64,000 nt of DNA from Denitrovibrio sp. (GTDB lineage Bacteria > Chrysiogenota > Deferribacteres > Deferribacterales > Geovibrionaceae): assembly GCA_002869185.1 (NCBI GenBank), contig PKTN01000001.1:434001-498000 (forward strand), written 5' to 3'. Positions 17,968 to 27,342 of this stretch are shown one piece after another; the stretch's first letter is position 1; the number at the start of each line of letters is the position of its first letter. The notes beneath the pieces are model-generated. The model worked only from the letters and a program-made list of their open reading frames with translations, searched no databases and was not told where the DNA came from. Position numbers and translations under genes: made by a program.

Positions 17968-18413
17968 ATTGATTTCATCATTGCGATCTCATCGCAGTCA
18001 GGAAACTTTGTACATTTAAGGCAATCAGACCAGATTTTTTTAGGTAGTTCTTCCTTTTCAACCTCTGTAAAACCCAGTTTACCAAAAAAACCAGGCACAT
18101 ATGTAAGCAAGAACACTTTATCTATACCAAGCATAGTAGCAGTCTCTATAGACCTTTCCACTAAGGCTTTACCTATTCCCCTCTTGCCAATGGTTGGATT
18201 GACAGCCACTGAGCGGATTTCTGCTAGATCATCCCATGTAGGGTGAAGTGCACAGCATCCGACTACCACACCATCCTCTTCCCAAACTACAAATTCCAAT
18301 ATCTTTTCATATATTTCGTTTATGCCTAATGAGAGCATTTCGCCATCTTTAGCAAACGAGTTAACAAGATTCTGGATGCTCTTCGCATCCTTCATTACAG
18401 CCTTTCTTATCAT
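17964..18413 (-). CDS. argA: Short single-domain N-acetylglutamate synthase-like GNAT acetyltransferase
   Basis: 149 residues. GNAT fold with LAEIRSVAVNPTIGKRGIGKALVE carrying the acetyl-CoA loop (Q/R-x-x-G-x-G/A), and the C-terminal KKIWSDCLKCTKFPDCDEIAM. The cysteine-rich end is typical of the stand-alone N-acetylglutamate synthases of delta-proteobacteria and related groups, which lack the kinase-like domain of E. coli ArgA. It would acetylate glutamate in the first step of arginine synthesis. It overlaps both neighbours by four bases. Symbol is a family inference. Confidence 0.75.
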   Translation of the reverse strand: MIRKAVMKDAKSIQNLVNSFAKDGEMLSLGINEIYEKILEFVVWEEDGVVVGCCALHPTWDDLAEIRSVAVNPTIGKRGIGKALVERSIETATMLGIDKVFLLTYVPGFFGKLGFTEVEKEELPKKIWSDCLKCTKFPDCDEIAMMKSI

Positions 18414-18808
18414 TTCATAACTTCTTTTACAAATGCTCTATAGTATCTTACAGAAGCCTCTTTATCAGGAATAAGTTCTATATGTTTCTTAGCACGAAAG
18501 CTCACTTTAATAGTCATATCGTCTATTGGTGTAATATTTACATATAGGAGTGTTTTGCCAATACCTGCTTGTATCTTACCTTCAGTAATGCTTGAAACTT
18601 TAATTTGCCCATCATCCTTAGCGACAAGACCTATGATGGTCTCAAAGGCTTGCTCTTTAGAGATATTGAAAACATCCTCGATATGGTCGCTAGTACTAGA
18701 ATACACTGCACCACCTGATGCTCCTCCAACAAAGAGTGGGAAAGGGACACAAGCACCCATAACAGTTAACAAAACTAGTAAAACAGCAGCAACTCGTAAG
18801 TTTTTCAT
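18410..18808 (-). CDS. DUF3568-like lipoprotein
   Basis: 132 residues. N-terminal signal KNLRVAAVLLVLLTVMGAC is a lipoprotein signal peptide with a lipobox ending at Cys20. The mature part (Gly/Ser-rich turn GGASGGAVYSST, then an alpha/beta domain with FETIIGLVAKDDGQIKVSSITEG) resembles the DUF3568 family of small lipoproteins. Function unknown. It is the first gene of the run down to mlaD, and its promoter at 18843-18871 is divergent from the pyr promoter. Confidence 0.7.
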   Translation of the reverse strand: MKNLRVAAVLLVLLTVMGACVPFPLFVGGASGGAVYSSTSDHIEDVFNISKEQAFETIIGLVAKDDGQIKVSSITEGKIQAGIGKTLLYVNITPIDDMTIKVSFRAKKHIELIPDKEASVRYYRAFVKEVMK

Positions 18809-18842
18809 CTTAACCTCTTTTTAAAAATCTATTATCAATATG

Positions 18843-18871
18843 ATTTTATAAAATCTTACCCTTTTAATCAA
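18843..18871 (-). promoter_or_regulatory. Promoter of the lipoprotein-argA-pmbA-prfB-alr-mla run
   Basis: Minus strand TTGATT at 18871-18866, 17-base spacer, TAAAAT at 18848-18843. The spacing is ideal and each hexamer matches most of the consensus. It is divergent from the pyr promoter, ten bases away. Confidence 0.55.
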
Positions 18872-18880
18872 CAAAATTCG

Positions 18881-18910
18881 TTGACAAATTCCTTAATGAA
18901 AGGCTATTAT
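18881..18910 (+). promoter_or_regulatory. Promoter of pyrR-pyrB-pyrC
   Basis: Plus strand TTGACA at 18881-18886 (perfect), an 18-base spacer, then TATTAT at 18905-18910. Transcription should start near 18917. The following 110 bases hold a leader ORF and a terminator before pyrR. Confidence 0.75.
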
Positions 18911-18921
18911 TTTCTTGGTGA

Positions 18922-18960
18922 ATGATGAAAACTAACAAATTACGCATAATACTTTTTTGA
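18922..18960 (+). CDS. Possible 12-residue pyr leader peptide
   Basis: Starts ATG ATG at 18922 and reads MMKTNKLRIILF then TGA at 18958-18960. The last two sense codons, CTT TTT, lie in a U-rich tract at 18952-18957, and the stop is five bases before the attenuator stem. This resembles the E. coli pyrBI leader arrangement, in which coupled translation decides termination. There is almost no 5' leader before the ATG, so initiation would be leaderless or use GGTGA at 18917-18921. Coding is a proposal. Confidence 0.4.
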   Translation: MMKTNKLRIILF

Positions 18961-18965
18961 GAGCT

Positions 18966-19007
18966 AAGCCTTTCTACCGCAATAAGCGGTCGAAAGGCTT
19001 TTTTTTT
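18966..19007 (+). terminator. Attenuator/intrinsic terminator upstream of pyrR
   Basis: Arms AAGCCTTTC (18966-18974) and GAAAGGCTT (18992-19000) pair perfectly over nine bases, and inside them CCGC (18977-18980) pairs with GCGG (18986-18989). A run of nine T follows (18999-19007). The position between promoter and first gene marks it as an attenuator rather than an end terminator. Confidence 0.8.
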
Positions 19008-19028
19008 GTATAAATAACGGAGGAAACT

Positions 19029-19565
19029 ATGTCGTCCAAAGAGCTGATGAATAGTGATGAAATGGCTAGAACACTTAACAGAATAGTGTTCCAGATACTA
19101 GAAAACGTAAAAGATGCTAAAGAAATCTGTCTTGTTGGTATCCGTAGAGGTGGTGCACACCTTGCAGACCGACTCGGCGAAATCTTTAAGAGTGAAGGCT
19201 ATAACAATATTCAAGTCGGTTATCTTGATATCACTCTCTATAGAGATGATTTGACAACCATCGCTGAATACCCTCTTCTTCAGGGGACAGAGTTAGACTT
19301 TGATGTCAGAGGAAGACATATTGTTCTCGTAGATGACGTTATATATACAGGTAGAACAACAAGAGCTGCCATGGACGCACTTATCGACTTGGGCAGACCT
19401 AAAAAGATTTCTATGGCTGTTTTGATAGATAGAGGACACAGAGAGCTACCTGTTCAACCAGATTTTATTGGAAAAGTAATACCAACTTCGAATGATGAAA
19501 TAATTGAAGTAGCACTTAAAGAACAAGCTGGAAATAACTCTGTAACAATACAAAAAAAGATATAA
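19029..19565 (+). CDS. pyrR: PyrR: pyrimidine operon regulator / uracil phosphoribosyltransferase
   Basis: 178 residues, standard PyrR size. PRTase fold: VGIRRGGAHLADRL near residues 37-50, the PRPP loop with IVLVDDVIYTGRTTRAAMDAL, and the C-terminal region DRGHRELPVQPDFIGK typical of PyrR. In Firmicutes PyrR binds leader RNA with UMP and promotes attenuation. Here a terminator leader sits directly before it, but I could not find the PyrR-binding loop consensus. GGAGG precedes the ATG. First gene of pyrR-pyrB-pyrC, an order also found in Pseudomonas and Thermus. Confidence 0.93.
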   Translation: MSSKELMNSDEMARTLNRIVFQILENVKDAKEICLVGIRRGGAHLADRLGEIFKSEGYNNIQVGYLDITLYRDDLTTIAEYPLLQGTELDFDVRGRHIVLVDDVIYTGRTTRAAMDALIDLGRPKKISMAVLIDRGHRELPVQPDFIGKVIPTSNDEIIEVALKEQAGNNSVTIQKKI

Positions 19566-19583
19566 TATATAAGGAGCAACCTG

Positions 19584-20531
19584 ATGTCTTATAAGAGAAA
19601 AGACCTTTTGGGTATGATAGATCTCAGCAAAGAAGAGATTAATTATTTGCTAGATACTGCCCAGACATTTTGCGAGATTAACGAAAGGGACGTAAAGAAA
19701 GTCCCTACCCTAAAAGGCAGGACTGTTATCAACCTCTTCTTCGAACCTTCTACAAGGACGAGAACTTCCTTCGAAATAGCTGGAAAGAGACTTTCTGCTG
19801 ACACTGTAAATTTCTCCGCTTCGTCTAGTAGTACAACTAAAGGCGAAACGCTTATAGATACTGTTCAGAATATGGAAGCTATGTCTTCAGACGTTTTTGT
19901 AGTGCGCCACGCCTACTCTGGCTCTGTTAAGTTTATCGCTGAAAATACAGATGTGCCAGTAATTAACGCTGGTGATGGTCTGAACGAACACCCAACACAA
20001 GCACTCCTTGACCTTCTGACAATCCGCCAAAACAAAGGTGATATCAAAGGGCTTGAGATAGCTATCGTCGGTGACATTACTCACTCACGTGTTGCTAGGT
20101 CAGATATATGGGCGATGAAAAAACTCGGCGCAAACGTACGTCTATTCGGTCCTCCTACAATGCTCCCTAAACATATCGCACCTTTTGATTGTCAAATATG
20201 TAAGACAATGGAAGAAGCTGTGGAAGGTGCTGACGTTGTTATGATGCTGCGTATCCAACGTGAGAGACAGGGTAAACTCCTCCTCCCTTCAACAAGAGAA
20301 TATGCAAGATTTTTTGGACTTACTAATGAGAAGCTCAACTTTGCGAAGAAAGACGCAATCGTAATGCACCCAGGACCTATCAACAGAGGTGTAGAGCTTA
20401 TGACTAATATAGCAGATTGCAACAGAGCTGTGATACTGCCTCAGGTTTCTAATGGTGTAGCTGTAAGGATGGCTGCACTCTATCTACTCGGACTCAGTAA
20501 AAAAGGGGGAAATAATGAAGACGCTTCTTAA
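19584..20531 (+). CDS. pyrB: Aspartate carbamoyltransferase catalytic subunit
   Basis: 315 residues. Condenses carbamoyl phosphate and aspartate, the committed step of pyrimidine synthesis. Carbamoyl-phosphate loop [13 protein letters not shown] near residues 52-64, then the [13 protein letters not shown] loop, [17 protein letters not shown], and [11 protein letters not shown] at the C-terminus. No regulatory PyrI gene is next to it, so the enzyme is probably the unregulated or PyrC-associated form. AAGGAG lies before the ATG. The 3' end overlaps pyrC by 17 bases. Confidence 0.96.
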   Translation: MSYKRKDLLGMIDLSKEEINYLLDTAQTFCEINERDVKKVPTLKGRTVINLFFEPSTRTRTSFEIAGKRLSADTVNFSASSSSTTKGETLIDTVQNMEAMSSDVFVVRHAYSGSVKFIAENTDVPVINAGDGLNEHPTQALLDLLTIRQNKGDIKGLEIAIVGDITHSRVARSDIWAMKKLGANVRLFGPPTMLPKHIAPFDCQICKTMEEAVEGADVVMMLRIQRERQGKLLLPSTREYARFFGLTNEKLNFAKKDAIVMHPGPINRGVELMTNIADCNRAVILPQVSNGVAVRMAALYLLGLSKKGGNNEDAS

Positions 20532-21792
20532 AAACTGTAAAATAGTTAATCACGACAAAACAATAGATGGAAACATACTCATAGATGGTGAGACAATCGC
20601 AGATGTAAACGCACCTGCTGACACTAGAGCTGACAAGGTTATCGATTGTGAAGGGAAATATGCTATGCCAGGTCTTATAGACCTCCATGTACACCTCCGC
20701 GACCCCGGTCTTGAGTATAAAGAAGATATAATCTCAGGTTCAAAAGCAGCTGTTGCTGGTGGCGTTACATCTATATGCCCGATGGCAAACACTAAGCCTG
20801 TAAATGACAACAGTACAATAACTAAATATATGATAGACAAGGGTAAAGAGCTTGGCATATGCGACATCTTTCCTATCGGAGCTATGACAAAGAAGATGGA
20901 AGGCGAAGAGCTTACAGAGATGGGTGACATGGCAGGAGCTGGAGCAATCGGTTTTTCTGATGACGGTAAGCCTGTTTGTAATGCTGAGGTATTCCGTAGA
21001 GCTGCTGAATATGCATCTCAGTTCGATTCATTTGTAATTAGCCATGCTGAAGATAAATCTCTCGCAGGTAAAGGTGTTATTAACGACAGCGAAGTAGCCA
21101 CTATCACAGGTCTCAGAGGCATCCCAGCTGAATCGGAAGAGGTTATGGTTGCACGTGACATTCTTATGTCTAAACTGACTGGAGCGCACGTACATATTTG
21201 TCATATAAGCACAAAAGGAACATTAGAGCTTGTCCGTTGGGCTAAGGCTCAGGGGCTTAACGTTACTTGTGAGGTTACACCGCACCACTTCACTCTTAAT
21301 GACAGAGAGCTTCTCACTTACGATACTAATTATAAGATGAACCCACCACTAAGAACTCAAGAAGACGTTGATGCTATGATAGATGGACTTGTAAAAGGTG
21401 ATATCGACTGTATCGTTACAGATCACGCTCCTCACCACATAGATGAAAAGAACGTTGAGTTTGACCTTGCGATGTTTGGTATAACTGGTCTCCAGACGAT
21501 GTTACCTTTATCACTCGATCTAGTGAAGAATGGTAATATTTCTATGAATGACCTTGTTAGGCTTACATCATACGCACCTGCAAACCTTATCAAGAAAGGC
21601 GACAGAGGCGAAATCGCTGTTGGAAAGCTTGCTGATATAGTTATTGTTGATGTTGACAAAGAATATACATTCGACGAGGAGTTGAACACTTCTAAATCGA
21701 CTAACTCCCCTTTCCTTGGTAAGACATTAAAAGGTGCAGCACTATATACTATAAAGAATGGTAATGTTGTTTTCGAATTTACTGCTAAATAG
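20515..21792 (+). CDS. pyrC: Dihydroorotase (class I)
   Basis: 425 residues. Cyclises carbamoyl aspartate to dihydroorotate. Metal-binding [10 protein letters not shown] near residues 58-67, [17 protein letters not shown], and the catalytic aspartate in VTDHAPHH. The segment [11 protein letters not shown] has Asp where many dihydroorotases carry the carboxylated lysine, as in the Aquifex/Bacillus type. Starts inside pyrB with a GGGGG purine tract before the ATG. A strong hairpin terminator follows. Confidence 0.95.
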   Translation: MKTLLKNCKIVNHDKTIDGNILIDGETIADVNAPADTRADKVIDCEGKYAMPGLIDLHVHLRDPGLEYKEDIISGSKAAVAGGVTSICPMANTKPVNDNSTITKYMIDKGKELGICDIFPIGAMTKKMEGEELTEMGDMAGAGAIGFSDDGKPVCNAEVFRRAAEYASQFDSFVISHAEDKSLAGKGVINDSEVATITGLRGIPAESEEVMVARDILMSKLTGAHVHICHISTKGTLELVRWAKAQGLNVTCEVTPHHFTLNDRELLTYDTNYKMNPPLRTQEDVDAMIDGLVKGDIDCIVTDHAPHHIDEKNVEFDLAMFGITGLQTMLPLSLDLVKNGNISMNDLVRLTSYAPANLIKKGDRGEIAVGKLADIVIVDVDKEYTFDEELNTSKSTNSPFLGKTLKGAALYTIKNGNVVFEFTAK

Positions 21793-21824
21793 TTCTCTGA
21801 AGCTTATTAGAGTTGATATATTAT

Positions 21825-21851
21825 AAGGCGAGTTAATAGCTCGCCTTTTTT
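21825..21851 (+). terminator. Terminator of the pyrRBC operon
   Basis: AAGGCGAG (21825-21832) and CTCGCCTT (21840-21847) pair over eight bases with a seven-base loop, and Ts run to 21851. It ends two bases before the stop codon of the convergent HD-GYP gene. Confidence 0.8.
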
Positions 21852-21852
21852 A

Positions 21853-24201
21853 TTAGATGTATTCAGTAATGTCGACTTCGTCTATCTGATCTTCTCTCAG
21901 AAACAGTTTTGCATAATCCTCGTAGACACCAGACGATAAGAATAGCTTAAAGATATCTTCGTCAATTTTTTGCTCTTTTGCCATACAGCTTAAAATCCTA
22001 ATAGATTCTGATAATGTATTCGGTTTCTTATACGGTCTATCAGCCGCTGTAAGAGCTTCATATATATCTGCAACAGCCATAATCCTTGCAGGGATGCTCA
22101 TATCTTCTTTACTAAGTTTTCTAGGGTAGCCTGTTCCTATCATGTTTTCGTGGTGCCCAACCGCATATTCAGTGACATTTTTAAGATGATCAGGGAAAGG
22201 CATCTTTTCTAACATCTTGATAGTCATCACAATATGTTCGTTTATCTTAAAACGCTCTTCTGCATTGAGAGTACCTTTATTTATGGTTAAATTATACAAT
22301 TCACCATTATTATAAAGATTTTCAGGGATGTCCATTTTGATACCACTCTTTTCAAACGAATCAGTTTCATCTTTTATTCTTTCTATTATATGCTCAGGTT
22401 TGTCATCAAGTAGTTTCTCTTTGGCTGGCAAAACATCACTCTGACCATTAAGCCTAGCGAACTCTTCATAGGAGAGACCAATCCTTTTATCAAAATGTCT
22501 AACCCACTCTCTTTGACTGATTACTTTTAATCTATCAACGTCATCATCGGTAAGATTGACATCACCACTATTAGCCTCTGCAATAAACTTAAAATCATCA
22601 ATAAGTTGTTCTTTTTCAGCCTCAACCCATTTATCAACATCCAAAGTCTCCTTCCCATCAGCTTTAAGCTTATAAGCCTCTATCTCAATATCTCTCCATA
22701 ATACATCAAACCTTGTACGGATCTCATGTATTCTATTATTCATTGTTTCTAATTTCATTGATTTATCAATTACAAATTCAGGCATAACAAGCTTTCCGCA
22801 ATCATGAAGCCAAGAGCCAATGTGCAGTTCTCTCCACTGATCTTCACCTTCTAGTTTGAAGTCAGCAAACACACCTTCATTAGATTCGCAAGCAGCTACA
22901 GCCAGCATTTCCGTAAGGACAGGAACTCTTTCACAGTGAGTACCTGTGTATGAAGATTTATCATCGATAGCTTCAGCTATAATCTTTATAAAAGCGTCAA
23001 AAAGGAACTGTTGAGACAATTGAAACGATTCAATATTATGTGCCATATCAACCATAGATTTTGAAAGATCTTGATACTCTTTAATATTCGTTTTCACAGG
23101 CGTAACTTCTCTAAAACGTCTATCACGAACAAGTTGGTTTTCACGCATTAATGCTTTTAATGGTTTTTCTATAACAGAGGTGCTCGCAAAAACTAAAGGT
23201 ATGATAGCGATCAGCAAAAGAATGGTAACTATATAGGAAATATAAAGAATCTTATTGTATGGTTTAGTCATTACATCTTTAGGAATAGCAAAAGCTAAGC
23301 TCTCAGGCTCTTTGAAGCCTGCATTTATTAAAACTTTCTTGAAAAGATATTCAGTATCACCAACTTTACTTATTGCAACAGGCTTAATATCTCCAAATTT
23401 ATATATCTCATCTAATAGATGTTGGCTGTGTTTTTTTGTAGAGGCTATCAGTGCCTTATTTGTGTTGATGATGTATATTTCAGTCTCATCATAAAACTTG
23501 TTTTCCTCAAGGATATCTGTCAGCGAACTAATCGCTACATCAATACCTAAAACAGTATTAGTATTAGGAATCTGCTTGGCATAAGTAACGCCCATATCTT
23601 TAAGGTTAGCAAATTTATAAGGGGTCGTCATGACTGTTTCAGTTGATTTTACGGCATCTTTATACCAAGGTCTTTCATAAGTTGTATAGTTAGTCTCTTC
23701 ATCAACAGCTTTTATCAGGCTAAAATTTTCATCCACAAAATCCGTATGTTTTATGCCAGAACCACTTACTATCTTGATGATTGCCCAACTTGAGTTCTTT
23801 GGTGCATTAAAAATAGTTTTTATATCATCTGAAAGATCCATATTTATTATTTCATAAAAACTGCCATCACTCTGACCAACATAGATAGAATAGATATTAC
23901 CGATACTAAGGATTTTTTTAGTAAAAAAGACTCTCATAGGGTGAGACTTACCGATGACAGGCTTTTCATCAATTCCAGATATTTCCTGCATATATTCAAT
24001 AGAATCTACTATTTTCTTATCAAAGCTTACGAGAGTTTGTTTAACACTTTTCGAGATATTATTGAAAAGGGTCTCTGTGGCAGAAAATGCCATTTTACTA
24101 CTGTAATAAGACTGAACACAAAGAACTAAGACTATCCCCATCGTAAGTATAGAAAAGAAATTGAATAAAATAGTAAGCCTAATAGGAACAGACTTAAACA
24201 T
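21853..24201 (-). CDS. Membrane HD-GYP phosphodiesterase with extracytoplasmic sensor domain
   Basis: 782 residues. Membrane helix near 11-31, a dCache-like periplasmic sensor (about 35-320), a second helix near 323-345, a HAMP-like linker (about 345-395), then an HD-GYP catalytic domain. The metal motif is LHDCGK (His466-Asp467). The second half motif HHENMIGTGYP begins at His683. In canonical HD-GYP proteins these lie about 60 residues apart; here about 217, so there is an insertion of roughly 150 residues. The family hydrolyses cyclic di-GMP or related dinucleotides. AAAGGTG precedes the ATG. Confidence 0.88.
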   Translation of the reverse strand: MFKSVPIRLTILFNFFSILTMGIVLVLCVQSYYSSKMAFSATETLFNNISKSVKQTLVSFDKKIVDSIEYMQEISGIDEKPVIGKSHPMRVFFTKKILSIGNIYSIYVGQSDGSFYEIINMDLSDDIKTIFNAPKNSSWAIIKIVSGSGIKHTDFVDENFSLIKAVDEETNYTTYERPWYKDAVKSTETVMTTPYKFANLKDMGVTYAKQIPNTNTVLGIDVAISSLTDILEENKFYDETEIYIINTNKALIASTKKHSQHLLDEIYKFGDIKPVAISKVGDTEYLFKKVLINAGFKEPESLAFAIPKDVMTKPYNKILYISYIVTILLLIAIIPLVFASTSVIEKPLKALMRENQLVRDRRFREVTPVKTNIKEYQDLSKSMVDMAHNIESFQLSQQFLFDAFIKIIAEAIDDKSSYTGTHCERVPVLTEMLAVAACESNEGVFADFKLEGEDQWRELHIGSWLHDCGKLVMPEFVIDKSMKLETMNNRIHEIRTRFDVLWRDIEIEAYKLKADGKETLDVDKWVEAEKEQLIDDFKFIAEANSGDVNLTDDDVDRLKVISQREWVRHFDKRIGLSYEEFARLNGQSDVLPAKEKLLDDKPEHIIERIKDETDSFEKSGIKMDIPENLYNNGELYNLTINKGTLNAEERFKINEHIVMTIKMLEKMPFPDHLKNVTEYAVGHHENMIGTGYPRKLSKEDMSIPARIMAVADIYEALTAADRPYKKPNTLSESIRILSCMAKEQKIDEDIFKLFLSSGVYEDYAKLFLREDQIDEVDITEYI

Positions 24202-24283
24202 AGATCACCTTTAAATAAAAATAATAACAAAACAATTTTATCATAAATATTCTAAATAAAAACAAAATAAAAAAAATTATTAA

Positions 24284-25036
24284 TTACTTAACAATTAAAA
24301 AAGGCTTGTTATCATAGGAGTGAATATCCACATCAAGGTTGAAGACTGATTTAATTATTTCTTTAGAGATATTGCTTGTAGAGCATTTTTCGTATAGGCG
24401 GCCATCTTTCATAAATATAAGCTCATCTGAGAACCTCACGGCAATATTAATATCATGCATGACGATAACGCTCGTAAGCTCTCTATCAAGGGTTATATCC
24501 CTTATGAGCCCTAGCACCTCTAGTTGATTAACCATATCAAGGTGATTGACAGGTTCATCTAGAAGTAAGATTTTGGGTTCTTGGACTAATGCTCTAGCTA
24601 TAACTACTTTCTGTAGCTCTCCACCAGATATCTCAGTAGTCTTATTACAGGCGAGCGGTTGCAACCCTATCATCTTAATGATCTTTCTAGTTATAGCCAG
24701 ATCAGCTTCTGAAACATTGAAGGATATATGAGGTTTTCTACCTGTAAGGACTGCATCCATAACAGTCGCATCTATACCTTCGGAACGTTGGGACAAGAAA
24801 CCTATCTCTTTAGCTATCATCTTACTGGACATACTATTTACATCTTTACCGTCAATATAAACACTTCCGGCAGATGGCTTTAATATACTATTTATGTTTT
24901 TAAGAAGTGTAGATTTTCCAGAGCCATTTCGACCTAATATTGAAGTAATCTTCCCTTTTGAGAAATTAACTGAGAAATTATCCAGAACATTTTTGTCATT
25001 CTTATATGCAAATTTAAGATCTGTTATTTTAATCAT
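24284..25036 (-). CDS. ABC transporter ATPase, iron/siderophore/cobalamin (FecE/BtuD) type
   Basis: 250 residues. Walker A GRNGSGKS near 35-42, Q-loop GFLSQR, signature EISGGELQKVVIARALVQ, Walker B ILLLDEPVNHLD and switch histidine in VMHDINIAVRF. This is the FecCD-partner ATPase type. It overlaps the permease gene by one base (TAATG). With the next two genes it makes a full importer for an iron chelate, haem or cobalamin; the substrate is not fixed by sequence. Confidence 0.92.
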   Translation of the reverse strand: MIKITDLKFAYKNDKNVLDNFSVNFSKGKITSILGRNGSGKSTLLKNINSILKPSAGSVYIDGKDVNSMSSKMIAKEIGFLSQRSEGIDATVMDAVLTGRKPHISFNVSEADLAITRKIIKMIGLQPLACNKTTEISGGELQKVVIARALVQEPKILLLDEPVNHLDMVNQLEVLGLIRDITLDRELTSVIVMHDINIAVRFSDELIFMKDGRLYEKCSTSNISKEIIKSVFNLDVDIHSYDNKPFLIVK

Positions 25037-26127
25037 TATATCCCTCTTCTGCCGTGTTTTTTTAGTAGAAGATAAAGGAAGAAAGGAACACCAATAATAG
25101 AGGTCATTATCCCGACAGGGATCTCTGAGTTAGGAATTATCACCCTAGATATAATATCAGCTAAAAGAAGAAGAACTGCACCTGTAACGGCACTATATGG
25201 TAAAAGATACCTATGGTCGCCACTTACAAACAGCTTAACCATATGGGGAGCCATAAGCCCTATAAAGCCTATTATACCAACAAAAGAGACAGGTACAGCG
25301 ACTATAACTGAGGCAACAATAAGACTTATCATTCTGAAATATGTGGTTCGTATGCCAAGCCCTCTTGCAACCTCATCCCCCCAGAGAAGACAAGTATAAC
25401 TCCAGCTATTTATATAGAAATAAATTGAAGCAGGCAGAAAGACAGCGAATATAATTATGATCTCTTGATACCCAACTTTTGCTAAGTCACCAAAAGTCCA
25501 TATAACACTAGCGGCAACTTCTGTATCTGAGGCGAAATATTGCATAAACATTGTCAGAGCAGCAAAAAATGAACTAATAGCAATACCTGCTAGGATTATA
25601 GATTCAGATTTTATATTAATGACTGATGCCATCATGATTATAATAGCTACCGTGATAAGACTACCTGCAAAAGCTGAAATAGATGTTATATATATTGAGT
25701 TGACCATAACCTCGGTGCCAGTTGCATTCATTGTAGCAGCACCTAAAAATATAATGGCGAATGTAGCTCCGAACATAGCACCCTGAGATACCCCAGTAGT
25801 AAAAGGTGAAGCGAGTGGGTTTTCAAGGACTGACTGCATAACAAGACCTGCAGCACCTAGACAGGCTCCAGTTGCAATAGCAGCTAACACTCTAGGTAAG
25901 CGGATATTAAAAAAAACATGATTTAGGATAGAGTCGGACTCTGCACCAGATATAATATTAAATACATCTGAGACACCAAGATTATAAGCACCTGTTATTA
26001 AAGACATAACAACTAAAACAATAAGTGCTATAAAAAGCAATGTTCCAGAGATTAATCTAGTTGAGCGTATACTGTGACAAATAAGTTCTGCTTCTTCGTT
26101 ACTTAAAACGGAAACCGCTCTTTTCAA
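25036..26127 (-). CDS. FecCD-family ABC permease
   Basis: 363 residues with about nine or ten hydrophobic helices. Family features: LPRVLAAIATGACLGAAGLVMQSVLENPLASP near residues 95-125, GEVARGLG-like WGDEVARGLGIRT, and GFIGLMAPHMVKLFVSGDHR. It forms a homodimeric inner-membrane channel. The start is TTG at 26127, eight bases after AGGAG, and lies inside the end of the binding-protein gene, a 29-base overlap. Confidence 0.92.
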   Translation of the reverse strand: MKRAVSVLSNEEAELICHSIRSTRLISGTLLFIALIVLVVMSLITGAYNLGVSDVFNIISGAESDSILNHVFFNIRLPRVLAAIATGACLGAAGLVMQSVLENPLASPFTTGVSQGAMFGATFAIIFLGAATMNATGTEVMVNSIYITSISAFAGSLITVAIIIMMASVINIKSESIILAGIAISSFFAALTMFMQYFASDTEVAASVIWTFGDLAKVGYQEIIIIFAVFLPASIYFYINSWSYTCLLWGDEVARGLGIRTTYFRMISLIVASVIVAVPVSFVGIIGFIGLMAPHMVKLFVSGDHRYLLPYSAVTGAVLLLLADIISRVIIPNSEIPVGIMTSIIGVPFFLYLLLKKHGRRGI

Positions 26128-27193
26128 AAATGACTCTCCTATAGATATTTTTCTTTTCTACCATTTTCTTGTATGGATGGATATCTAGAAAAATATTATA
26201 GATGTCATCTGCTTTATGAGCAATATCAACATCACTAAATTTATCAGGGTACAAAACTTTACCCATGAAATAAGCAGTCAGAAAGATATTCTCAATGTTA
26301 GAGTTATACCAATTATAAGGCATAACAGAATATACATTCCCCTCTTTTACTGCATTTAATAAGCTAAGTAGTTTATATGTCTTAGGATAATCATTCTTCA
26401 GGATGTTAAAACCTGTAATGTCATAGAATATATACTCTGGCTGTTTTTTTAAGATAGTCTCCATCTGCAAAATAATATGAGTACTTCGCATATTTGATGA
26501 AGACTTATCATCAGCAATATTATTAAGATTTAGTAAGCTACATGATGGATGGTTGCGCTCAGTACTGTTAAAGCCTCTTGCCCCTTTATAAGCTATGGAA
26601 GCCATATAAACTAATTTTGGCATCTCGCCTTGTGTTCTAGCTAAGAGGTCTTTACGCATCATAGCCATATTATTTGCAATATTCTGAGCACGAGCTTGTT
26701 TGTGAGTAATATAGCCAACAAGTCTAATCGAGTTCTTAACTTCTTTTAGGTCAGCATGACCAATAACACCGTAACTAACGCCTACTACTGGGATATGAGT
26801 TTTTTCTGTAATCATATCCATTTGTGTAGCAGTAAAACCTGTTGCAAATATAACATCAGGCTTAGCAAGCATAAGTTTTTCTATATTAGGCATTTTACCA
26901 GGACCACCATCTGAAACTACTGGTAGCTCCATATAATTGTCAGGTAAGGCGTAGGTGTAAGGTCTAATAGATTTATCAATCTTTTCTTCAAACAATTCTC
27001 TACTGACTAGTAAATCTTGAGCACCAGCATAGACAAGCAGTCTTAATGCTCCAGGTCCAATAACACTGACACGCTTAGTCTCAGTAGGTGTCTGAACAAC
27101 GCGCCCAAACATATCAGTAATAGTTAGTTCGTGTGCAAAAGCTACTGTGTTTGCTAAAATAAACAAAATAAATGTTAAATAAAACCGTTTCAT
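26099..27193 (-). CDS. Periplasmic substrate-binding protein of the iron/chelate importer
   Basis: 364 residues. Sec signal peptide (residues 1-20, KRFYLTFILFILANTVAFA), then a class III binding-protein fold: ITDMFGRVVQTPTETKRV and a two-lobe body with MPNIEKLMLAKPDVIFATG typical of iron-siderophore/metal-chelate binders (FepB/BtuF). No lipobox, so it is soluble in the periplasm. A minus-strand promoter (TTGATT, 16 bases, TATAAT) lies at 27289-27316. Confidence 0.88.
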   Translation of the reverse strand: MKRFYLTFILFILANTVAFAHELTITDMFGRVVQTPTETKRVSVIGPGALRLLVYAGAQDLLVSRELFEEKIDKSIRPYTYALPDNYMELPVVSDGGPGKMPNIEKLMLAKPDVIFATGFTATQMDMITEKTHIPVVGVSYGVIGHADLKEVKNSIRLVGYITHKQARAQNIANNMAMMRKDLLARTQGEMPKLVYMASIAYKGARGFNSTERNHPSCSLLNLNNIADDKSSSNMRSTHIILQMETILKKQPEYIFYDITGFNILKNDYPKTYKLLSLLNAVKEGNVYSVMPYNWYNSNIENIFLTAYFMGKVLYPDKFSDVDIAHKADDIYNIFLDIHPYKKMVEKKNIYRRVIFEKSGFRFK

Positions 27194-27288
27194 TGTAAAT
27201 CCTCAAATAAAATAAAATTACCCTTTTGTCCCTAATAATATATAAATTTAATCACACCTGCAATACTATTATATTGACATCGTAAATC

Positions 27289-27316
27289 ATTATATTATCT
27301 TATCTCAAGGAATCAA
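27289..27316 (-). promoter_or_regulatory. Promoter of the importer operon, with AT-rich Fur-like overlap
   Basis: Minus strand TTGATT (27316-27311), 16-base spacer, TATAAT (27294-27289). The spacer and -10 contain GATAAGATAATATAATGAT, which partly resembles a Fur site (GATAAT half-sites). A plus-strand TTGACA at 27274-27279 overlaps it and may serve the C-GCAxxG-C-C gene. Confidence 0.45.
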
Positions 27317-27342
27317 GTTTATTAAATAATGGTGAAAGTATA

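Noticed and set aside
27194..27342. Cobalamin or other riboswitch before the metal importer
   Set aside because: The 149-base region is AT-rich and lacks conserved boxes or a strong fold.
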